Positions 29,605 to 36,654 of a stretch of DNA of 64,000 nt are shown piece after piece. Positions within the stretch are counted from its first letter, which is position 1. The number at the start of each line of letters is the position of its first letter. A program made the position numbers and the translations under genes. The DNA lies in assembly GCA_016712535.1 (NCBI GenBank), contig JADJQW010000002.1, forward strand, positions 124,001 to 188,000, in the 5' to 3' direction. The DNA is from Flavobacteriales bacterium. GTDB lineage: Bacteria > Bacteroidota > Bacteroidia > Flavobacteriales_F > PHOS-HE28. The notes under the pieces are model-generated. The model saw nothing but the letters and a program-made list of their open reading frames with translations, had not been told where the DNA came from and did not search any database.

Positions 29605-31526
29605 TCGGGATGCCCGTTGGTTAAGGGGATGCGCAAGGTCACCACGGTTCCGGCTCCGGGCGTGGAGGCGATGGCCAGGGTTCCGCGAAGCACGCGCGCA
29701 CGGTCTCGCAGGCCCTGCAATCCGATTCCTGCGCTTCTGCCCTGAGCATCGAATCCGACGCCGTCATCCTCGACGATCAGGATGAGCCAGCCCTTGTTGC
29801 GCATCAGCTGCACGTTCACGAGCTGCGCCTTCGCGTGCTTGGCGGCATTGGTCACCAATTCCTGCGCGATGCGGTACACCCCGGTCTCGAGCTCTGGCGG
29901 CAAGCGGCCCTCCAAGCCGAAGTGCTCGTATGCATGGCGCATTCCTGGCAGCTTCAAGGTCTTCTCCAGCATATCGCCGATGGCGGGCGCCAGGCCCAGC
30001 TCCCCGAGCGCGCGGGGCATCATGCGGTGGGCGATGCCGCGCACTTCGTTGCTCGCATCAACTGCAAGCGTTTTGAGTTCATCCCAGTCCGGCGCGCCTG
30101 ACGCCCCCGCCTCCATGCGCATGCGCAAGCCCGTGAGCAATTGCCCGACGCCATCGTGCAGCTCCGAGGCGATTCGCTTGCGCTCGGCATCGGTGGATTC
30201 CACCAACGCCTTCAGCCCCTGGTCGCGCTCAGCGATGATGGCCGCGTCGCGCTCAGCCTTCAGCCGCGCGCGCTGCCGTGATACCACGAACCATGCCCCC
30301 AGCAGCACCAGCAAGGCGCTCCCAGCGGAAATCGCGATGAGCAAGCGCTGTCGCACGATCCGGTTCTCCTGCTCCAGCCCGCGCTGGCGCTCTTCCGCAA
30401 GCTCCTTCTCCGTGCGCTCGGTCTCATAGCGCACCTGCATGTCGGTGAGCGCCGACAGCCGCTGCGTGCTGTACACGCTGTCGCGCAAGCCAGTGAGCTC
30501 CTTTTGCAGCGCCAATGCGCCGCCCAGGTCGCCGGTGCGCTCCAAGGCCGCGACCCAGCCCGCCAATGCGGACATGCGCTGGTCATCATAGCCTTCTGCG
30601 CGGCAGAGGGCCACACTGCGCTCGAACAGGGGCAGCGCCTCCTTGGGCCTGCCCAGATCGACAAGCGCCTTGGCGACATTGAGCGCATAGGTGGCCACGC
30701 CGTTCAGGTCGCCGGACTCTTCGCCGAGTTCCAGCGCTCTTTTGTAGTAGGCCAGGCCTGCGTCATCGTCGCCGCGATGCCGGCTGACCTGTCCCAGCTC
30801 GTTGTTGAGGTTGGCCACATCCATCTTCGACCCCACCTTCTCGTACAGCTCCATGGCCTCCTGCCCGGCGGCGAGCGCCTCATCGGGCCGGTTCATGTGC
30901 TGCAGCACTTGACAGAGCTGGCCGATTGCAGCGGCCAAGGCATAATCATTCTGCTGTCCGCGCAGGATGGCCACCGTTTCCCGTGTGATGCGCTCAGCCG
31001 CCGGCAGGTCCGACATCTGTTGATACAGATGCCCGATGTTGCCGCGCACCTGCGCTGACCGGAGCACATCTCCGAGCCCTGCATAGATGCGCGCGGCCGA
31101 ATAGTTGTGCGCCAAAGCCGAATCGAACTCCATGAGGTCCGTGTAGGCCACGCCGACCTTGCTATGGCTCGCGGCCATGCCGACCGAATCGTGAAGGGCT
31201 GCACGGATGCGCAGAGCCCGCATGTTCAGGTCAATGGCATGCCGATGCCGTCCGAGCCGGTACTCGGTGATCGCCATGTCATTCAGCGCTTGCGCGATGA
31301 GTGCGCTGTCCTTCAAGCTCTCCGCCAGCCGCAATTCCTCAGCACCAAAGGCCAGTGCGCGCTGCGCATCGCGGAAGCCTAATTCCCATTGCACCTCACT
31401 GAGCGTGCGGCATCGCTGCGCGCCTCGTTGCGCGGGCAGCACGCGCAGAAGGCTGTCGAGCACCGGTGTTTGACCCGGAAGCGCCGGCGACGAAAGGAGC
31501 GCCGCGAAGGCGAGCAGCTTGCGCAT
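29601..31526 (-). CDS. TPR-containing sensor histidine kinase (HisKA_3)
   Basis: A 641-residue kinase: signal peptide, then about 350 residues of TPR-like helical repeats (for example AQALNDMAITEYRLGRHRHAIDL and NNELGQVSRHRGDDDAGLAYYKRALEL), a coiled coil at 365-395, one membrane segment at about 395-415 and a cytoplasmic HisKA_3 domain with H457 in ELHDGVGQLL. The ATPase domain shows ELVTNAAKHAKA (N box), VEDDGVGFD and GIGLQGLRDRA. The periplasmic TPRs would act as the sensor, a layout frequent in Bacteroidota. The stimulus is not known. The upstream element CAGCTTTG gives it a near-leaderless start. Confidence 0.94.
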   Translation of the reverse strand: MRKLLAFAALLSSPALPGQTPVLDSLLRVLPAQRGAQRCRTLSEVQWELGFRDAQRALAFGAEELRLAESLKDSALIAQALNDMAITEYRLGRHRHAIDLNMRALRIRAALHDSVGMAASHSKVGVAYTDLMEFDSALAHNYSAARIYAGLGDVLRSAQVRGNIGHLYQQMSDLPAAERITRETVAILRGQQNDYALAAAIGQLCQVLQHMNRPDEALAAGQEAMELYEKVGSKMDVANLNNELGQVSRHRGDDDAGLAYYKRALELGEESGDLNGVATYALNVAKALVDLGRPKEALPLFERSVALCRAEGYDDQRMSALAGWVAALERTGDLGGALALQKELTGLRDSVYSTQRLSALTDMQVRYETERTEKELAEERQRGLEQENRIVRQRLLIAISAGSALLVLLGAWFVVSRQRARLKAERDAAIIAERDQGLKALVESTDAERKRIASELHDGVGQLLTGLRMRMEAGASGAPDWDELKTLAVDASNEVRGIAHRMMPRALGELGLAPAIGDMLEKTLKLPGMRHAYEHFGLEGRLPPELETGVYRIAQELVTNAAKHAKAQLVNVQLMRNKGWLILIVEDDGVGFDAQGRSAGIGLQGLRDRARVLRGTLAIASTPGAGTVVTLRIPLTNGHPE

Positions 31527-31531
31527 GGTGG

Positions 31532-31539
31532 CAAAGCTG
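31532..31539 (-). promoter_or_regulatory. -7-type element of the kinase-regulator operon
   Basis: Minus-strand CAGCTTTG followed by CCACC and the ATG at 31526. The gap is 5 nt. Confidence 0.35.
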
Positions 31540-31621
31540 CGAGTTCCCGGAAGACCCGGCGCTGCGGTATGGACCTGATGATGATCCGCGGATCACCCCA
31601 GGGCCTGGAGTTGCGCCGAGC

Positions 31622-32371
31622 TCACTGCACCGTCACCGACTGAGAGCGCAGCGATTGCTTCACGAAGTAGATGCGTTTGCCGCCGATCACCTCGTTCGCC
31701 GAGGTGTAGGCCACCACCTGCGCCAGCGCTGATCCGGTGGCCAGGCTGCTGAGTTCGGCAGCGCTGAAGGTGCACGCCGTGGCACCTCCGGAGAGCGTGC
31801 GTGCGACCGGTCCGACCGCGAAGAGCACGGAGTCGGCGCTGACCACGGCATCGACGGAGAGGGTATGCCCCGATGCGCGCACCACCGTGCTGCCGCTATT
31901 TATTCCGCCAGTGGCCGGATACGGGCCCATGATGGTGCGCGTGAAGGGGGAGAAGCCGCTTCCGCCGCCAACGACCCAAGTCACTTCATTCGAGGCAGTG
32001 AGATCGATGCCCGTTGGGCTTGTGGCGGGCGGGATGTAGGCGTAGGCATTGCCGGCTTGCGGCCCGAGCAGCTCGCCGTTGCACGAAACGGCACCGACAT
32101 TAACGCGGGTCACGAATTGGTCGTTGCTGAAGGCGCCCGCTGCAAGGCCAGCGATGATCTCCTGAGGGCCAAGAGGCGTACTGATCACCACATAGGCACG
32201 GGTGGCCACCAGCACGCCATCGGCATCAGCGAAGGCAGGCGTGGTGCTGGCCGTGTTGTTGCCTGATCCACCGCCGGGGCTGTCGGAGGAGTAGCCGTCT
32301 TCTTCCTTCTTGCAAGCAGAGAACACGAGAATGGAAGCAAGGCTGGCAAACGCGATGGGACGGGCACTCAT
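31622..32371 (-). CDS. Lipoprotein of unknown function
   Basis: A 249-residue protein with a lipobox at FSAC (Cys 20) followed by KKEEDGYSSDS, a charged start typical of outer-membrane or surface lipoproteins in this phylum. A Ser/Gly/Asn-rich linker (SPGGGSGNNTASTT) leads to a beta-rich region of about 200 residues with strands such as FVTRVNVGAVSCNGELL and EVTWVVGGGSGFSPF. There are two Cys in the mature part. No family was recognised. The start at 32371 is chosen over 32395 for the signal peptide; a CACCTTCG element lies upstream at 32396-32403. Confidence 0.72.
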   Translation of the reverse strand: MSARPIAFASLASILVFSACKKEEDGYSSDSPGGGSGNNTASTTPAFADADGVLVATRAYVVISTPLGPQEIIAGLAAGAFSNDQFVTRVNVGAVSCNGELLGPQAGNAYAYIPPATSPTGIDLTASNEVTWVVGGGSGFSPFTRTIMGPYPATGGINSGSTVVRASGHTLSVDAVVSADSVLFAVGPVARTLSGGATACTFSAAELSSLATGSALAQVVAYTSANEVIGGKRIYFVKQSLRSQSVTVQ

Positions 32372-32467
32372 GGCGGATGACGGTTTGATCGACACGAAGG
32401 TGCAGCCCTTGAATGCTCAGCGGGGATCGGGCGGGCCGAAGAAATCAACAGCCCGAACCCGCTTTGC

Positions 32468-34009
32468 TCACAATGGGATGTTCCCGTGCTTCTTCCGCGG
32501 CAGATTGTCCACCTTGTTGCGGAGCATGTCGAGCGCGGCGATCACCTTGACCCGCGTTTGCGAAGGGCGGATCACCTCATCGACATAACCGCGCGCAGCA
32601 GCCTCGTAGGGGTTGGCGAACTGCTCCTTGTACTCGGCCTCCTTCTCCTTCCACTTGGCGTCCTTGTCCGCAGCCTTTGCGATCTCGCCCTTGAAGATGA
32701 TCTCGGCGGCGCCTTTCGCGCCCATCACAGCGATCTCCGCGCTGGGCCAGGCGAAATTCATGTCACAGCCGATGTGCTTGCTGTTCATCACGTCGTAGGC
32801 GCCGCCATAGGCCTTCCGCGTGATGATGGTGATGCGCGGCACGGTTGCTTCGCTGAAGGCATAGAGCAGTTTGGCGCCGTGGCTGATGATGCCGCGCCAT
32901 TCCTGATCCGTGCCGGGCAGGAAGCCGGGCACATCCACGAAGGTGATTAGCGGGATGTTGAAAGCGTCGCAGAACCGCACGAAGCGCGCGGCCTTGGTGC
33001 TGGCATCGATGTCGAGCACACCGGCGAGCACGGCGGGCTGATTGGCCACGCAGCCCACGGTGCGGCCCGCAACGCGAGCGAAGCCGATGACCATGTTGCG
33101 CGCGTATTCAGCGTGCACCTCCATGCTGCTGTCGGGATCGATCACCGCGTTCATCACCTGCCTGATGTCGTAGGGCTGGTTCGGGTTCTCAGGGATGATG
33201 GCATCCAGCTCCGGACGCGATTCATCGCCTGGCGCGTACGGTAACACAGGCGGCTCCTCTTCGCAATTGCTGGGGATATAGCCCACCAGCTGGCGCAACT
33301 GACGGATGGCCTCGATCTCGTTAGCCGCCGTGAAGTGCGCCACGCCGCTCTTGGTAGCATGGGTGCTGGCGCCGCCCAGGTCCTCGCTGCTCACCTCTTC
33401 ATGCGTCACCGTCTTCACCACGTTGGGGCCGGTCACGAACATGTAGCTTGTGCCTTCGGCCATGAGCACGAAATCGGTGAGCGCAGGGCTGTACACCGCG
33501 CCGCCGGCACAGGGTCCGAGGATGGCGCTTATCTGCGGAATGACGCCGCTGGATCGCACGTTGCGGTAGAAGATGTCGGCGTAGCCGCCAAGGCTCACGA
33601 CGCCTTCCTGGATGCGTGCGCCGCCGCTGTCGTTCAGGCCGATCACGGGCGCCCCGTTCTGCATGGCCAGGTCCATGATGCGGCAGATCTTCTGCGCATG
33701 GGCCTCGGCGAGAGATCCGCCCAGCACGGTGAAATCCTGCGAGAACACGTACACCAAGCGGCCGCCGATGGTGCCGTAACCGGTGATCACGCCATCCCCC
33801 AGGAACTTCTGCTTCTCCAGCCCGAAGTTGCTGCTACGGTGCGTCACCAGCTGGCCGATTTCCTGGAAGCTGCCCTCATCGAGCAGCAGGCCTATGCGCT
33901 CACGCGCGGTGAGCTTGCCCTTCTTGTGCTGCCCATCGATCCGTTCTGGGCCGCCGCCCTCAAGGGCCTTCGCTGCAAGTTGGTCGAGTCGGTCGAACTG
34001 CTCTTTCAT
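32468..34009 (-). CDS. Acyl-CoA carboxylase carboxyltransferase (PccB-like)
   Basis: A 513-residue carboxyltransferase of the propionyl-CoA/methylmalonyl-CoA type. Both CoA-binding half-folds are present: the first contains KLTARERIGLLLDEGSF, LNDSGGARIQEGV and ILGPCAGGAVYSPA, and the second IPLITFVDVPGFLPGTDQEW, ITRKAYGGAYDVMNSK and AVMGAKGAAEIIF. The last residues RKKHGNIPL are the classic end of this subunit. It transfers carboxyl from biotin to acyl-CoA. No biotin carboxylase or carrier gene is adjacent; the accB-accC pair lies 11 kb away. It is a single-gene unit with a promoter at 34040-34047. Confidence 0.92.
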   Translation of the reverse strand: MKEQFDRLDQLAAKALEGGGPERIDGQHKKGKLTARERIGLLLDEGSFQEIGQLVTHRSSNFGLEKQKFLGDGVITGYGTIGGRLVYVFSQDFTVLGGSLAEAHAQKICRIMDLAMQNGAPVIGLNDSGGARIQEGVVSLGGYADIFYRNVRSSGVIPQISAILGPCAGGAVYSPALTDFVLMAEGTSYMFVTGPNVVKTVTHEEVSSEDLGGASTHATKSGVAHFTAANEIEAIRQLRQLVGYIPSNCEEEPPVLPYAPGDESRPELDAIIPENPNQPYDIRQVMNAVIDPDSSMEVHAEYARNMVIGFARVAGRTVGCVANQPAVLAGVLDIDASTKAARFVRFCDAFNIPLITFVDVPGFLPGTDQEWRGIISHGAKLLYAFSEATVPRITIITRKAYGGAYDVMNSKHIGCDMNFAWPSAEIAVMGAKGAAEIIFKGEIAKAADKDAKWKEKEAEYKEQFANPYEAAARGYVDEVIRPSQTRVKVIAALDMLRNKVDNLPRKKHGNIPL

Positions 34010-34039
34010 CGCTCATTCCGCGCTGTGATGGCGGCGGGG

Positions 34040-34047
34040 CGAATGTA
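34040..34047 (-). promoter_or_regulatory. -7-type element of the carboxyltransferase gene
   Basis: Minus-strand TACATTCG ends 30 nt before the start at 34009. Confidence 0.4.
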
Positions 34048-34098
34048 CCTGCCTCCGTCAGGCTGCGCTGCCTTGTGGCGCCCAGCCCCTGGCCTTGC

Positions 34099-34106
34099 TA
34101 CTTTGC
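34099..34106 (+). promoter_or_regulatory. -7-type element of the NIT sensor kinase gene, near-leaderless
   Basis: TACTTTGC followed by CCGC and the ATG at 34111. It argues against the in-frame ATG at 34075. Confidence 0.45.
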
Positions 34107-34110
34107 CCGC

Positions 34111-36024
34111 ATGAAGCTCCGCTTCGCCGACCTGCCGGTGCGCACCAAGTTCATGGTGACCTTGGGCCTGCCCGTGCTGGGCATGGTGCTCCTGATCGGC
34201 AAGCAGATCGATGGCAGCCTCAAGCGCCTCGACGTGATGGAGTATATCGACCAGCAGACGCGGCTGATCGGGCTCTATGCCAATGTGGTGCACGAGCTGC
34301 AGCGTGAGCGCGCCATCTCAGTTGGCTATCTGGCCGGCATGAACGTGCTGCCGCAGAAGCTGGAGCTGCAGCAGGCACGGACAGATGGCGCGCTGGTCAC
34401 ACTTGAGCTGCCCGGCAATCCGATCAGTGCGGCGGTCCTGGCGAAGCGCCCATTCGACGGGCTGAATATCCTGCGGCAACGCGTGCGCGAACGCCGTATC
34501 GACCCGAGCAGCGTGAGCCGCGCCTACCGCGCCATGGACCAGGCCCTGCTCGATGAGCTCGGACGTTCTGGCCGGCTCCAGCTCGACCCCAGCATCAAGG
34601 ACATGCTCTATGCGCACCTGCGACTGCTCAGCGCCAAAGAGGCCATGAGCGTGCTCAGGGACAAACTCACCATCGGCTATGCCACTCGACCCATTGAAGC
34701 GGGCGAGGTTTCGGAGCTTGCTGAGCAGGTGAGCGCTTACGAGACCAACGTGCTGCTGTTCGAGCGTGACGCGCCTGCCGAGGTGCTGAAGGCCTATCAG
34801 GAGGAATTCCAAGGAGAGGATGTGAACTTCATGCGGTCCCTGATCGGCACGGTGAAGCAGCGCAGGTCGCCCGACCTGGAAATCGCTCCGCGCGAATGGT
34901 GGGAGCTCTCCCTCGATGTGGTGGAGAAGCTGCGCGCGGTGGAGGCCCGATCCCTTTCGTTGATCACCAGCAGCTCCGCCGCCAACAGCCGCGATGCTGA
35001 GCTTCGGCTCTTCGCCGTGCTGGCCGCCCTCATCGCCGTGGTGTCCGCCGTTTTCATCATGGGCTTCCTGATCACCCGCGGCGTGAGCCGCACGGTGGAT
35101 GAGGTAGGGCGCGCCGCGCGCTCCATGGCCGTTGGCGATGTGAACGTGAAGGTGCTCGCCACCAGCGGCGATGAGATCGGCGCGATGGCGGTGGCCTTCA
35201 ATGGCATGGTCGATAACCAGCGCTCGCTGGCCCGCAGCGCGGAGGCCATCGGTCGCGGCGATTACGATGCCCCCGTGAATGTGCGCGGTACGCAGGACCA
35301 ATTGGGCCTCGCCCTAGCGCGCATGAAGGAGAACCTGAAGGCCGCCCGCCTGCGCGACGACGAACAGGCGCGCGCGCTGAAATCGGAGAAGGAGAAGCTC
35401 GAGGAGGCCAACCAGCGGATCAGCGTGCTCATCAAGGAGATGCACCACCGCGTGAAGAACAACCTGCAGGTGATCGCCAGCCTGCTTCGGCTGCAAGCGG
35501 CCTCCTTCAGCGATGAACGGCTGCAGGCCGCCTTCGACCAGAGCCAGAGCCGCGTGACCAGCATGGCGCTGATCCACGAGAAGCTCTACAAGGGCGATGA
35601 GCTCGCCACGGTCGAAGTGGCGCTCTACATCGAAGAGCTCTTCGATGAGCTGGTGCGCGTGAACGATGTGCAGGAGCGCATCACGCGCAGCACAGACATC
35701 GACCAAGGGCTCAGCCTCGGCCTCAGCACCATGGTGCCGCTTGGCCTGCTCCTCAACGAGCTCATCACCAACTCGCTCAAGCACGCGTTCACCGGCCGAT
35801 CCAAAGGCCGCGTCACGCTCGCACTTCATCGAGCCGAGGGCGATGCCTTCGACCTGCTCTACGCCGATGATGGCACTGGCATCCCCTTGGAGAAGCTGCA
35901 GCCCGATGGAGAAACGCTGGGCTCCACCTTGATCGAGGGCCTCGTGGAACAGCTCAATGGGCGCATGACGGTGGAGGGCGGCACTGAAGGCACGCGCTAC
36001 CAGATACGCTTCACCGGCCGATGA
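34111..36024 (+). CDS. Orphan sensor histidine kinase with NIT-like sensor, HAMP and HisKA_2
   Basis: A 637-residue membrane kinase. Two membrane segments, at about 15-30 and 300-322, enclose a helical periplasmic region that begins with HELQRERAISVGYLAG, the hallmark of the nitrate- and nitrite-sensing (NIT) domain. A HAMP domain follows (ARSMAVGDVNVKV), then a second HAMP-like helix and a coiled coil. The kinase core is HisKA_2: the phosphoacceptor is H446 in MHHRVKNNLQVIASLLRLQ, and the ATPase domain has LLLNELITNSLKHAF and YADDGTGIP. No response regulator is encoded next to it, so it is an orphan. Sensing of nitrate is only implied by the domain family. Confidence 0.9.
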   Translation: MKLRFADLPVRTKFMVTLGLPVLGMVLLIGKQIDGSLKRLDVMEYIDQQTRLIGLYANVVHELQRERAISVGYLAGMNVLPQKLELQQARTDGALVTLELPGNPISAAVLAKRPFDGLNILRQRVRERRIDPSSVSRAYRAMDQALLDELGRSGRLQLDPSIKDMLYAHLRLLSAKEAMSVLRDKLTIGYATRPIEAGEVSELAEQVSAYETNVLLFERDAPAEVLKAYQEEFQGEDVNFMRSLIGTVKQRRSPDLEIAPREWWELSLDVVEKLRAVEARSLSLITSSSAANSRDAELRLFAVLAALIAVVSAVFIMGFLITRGVSRTVDEVGRAARSMAVGDVNVKVLATSGDEIGAMAVAFNGMVDNQRSLARSAEAIGRGDYDAPVNVRGTQDQLGLALARMKENLKAARLRDDEQARALKSEKEKLEEANQRISVLIKEMHHRVKNNLQVIASLLRLQAASFSDERLQAAFDQSQSRVTSMALIHEKLYKGDELATVEVALYIEELFDELVRVNDVQERITRSTDIDQGLSLGLSTMVPLGLLLNELITNSLKHAFTGRSKGRVTLALHRAEGDAFDLLYADDGTGIPLEKLQPDGETLGSTLIEGLVEQLNGRMTVEGGTEGTRYQIRFTGR

Positions 36025-36069
36025 TCCGCGAACGGGCGCGATGCGGAAGGGCGATGTCCATTCACAGCC

Positions 36070-36654
36070 TCACCGCCCCCCCATCATCCGCTCCACGTAC
36101 TTCCCGAGCACATCGTACTCAACGTTCACGGTACCGCCAGCGCGCAATGATCGGAAGGTGGTATGCTCGAAGGTGTAGGGGATGATGGCCACGGCGAAGC
36201 CATCGTCGTTGAGCTGCGCGATGGTAAGGCTCACGCCGTTCAGGCAGATGCTGCCCTTGGGAACGAGCAGGTGCTTGGAAGGCGGCAGCGCGAATCGGAA
36301 GGTCCAGCTGCCGTTCTCGTCACGGACGTCGATGCAGCGCAACACATCATCCACATGGCCTTGCACCAAGTGGCCATCAAGTCGGTCGCCGAGGCGCAGG
36401 CTGCGCTCCAGGTTCACGGCATCGCCCACGTGCAGTGCGCCAAGATTGGTGCGTGCAAGGGTCTCCTGCACGGCCACCACCTCGTATGCATTGCCCAGGA
36501 CCCTGGTCACGGTTAGGCAGGCCCCGTTGTGCGAAACGCTTTGATCGACCTGCAGCTCGGGCGCCATGCGCGCCTTTACCGTGAGCACACGATTGCTGCC
36601 TTCGTCGCGCACGGCGGCAATGGCGCCGATCTCCTCGACAATGCCCGTGAACAT
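36070..36654 (-). CDS. ribE: Riboflavin synthase alpha subunit
   Basis: A 194-residue trimeric riboflavin synthase that dismutates 6,7-dimethyl-8-ribityllumazine to riboflavin. It shows the two tandem lumazine-binding barrels: MFTGIVEEIG at the start, NGACLTVT in the first repeat, GHLVQGHVD, and the second repeat LNGVSLTIAQLNDDGFAVAIIPYTFEHTTF. The length is typical. The start overlaps the stop of the upstream surface-protein gene by one base (TGATG), so the two are in one transcript, an unusual pairing of a vitamin gene with a surface cargo gene. Confidence 0.96.
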   Translation of the reverse strand: MFTGIVEEIGAIAAVRDEGSNRVLTVKARMAPELQVDQSVSHNGACLTVTRVLGNAYEVVAVQETLARTNLGALHVGDAVNLERSLRLGDRLDGHLVQGHVDDVLRCIDVRDENGSWTFRFALPPSKHLLVPKGSICLNGVSLTIAQLNDDGFAVAIIPYTFEHTTFRSLRAGGTVNVEYDVLGKYVERMMGGR

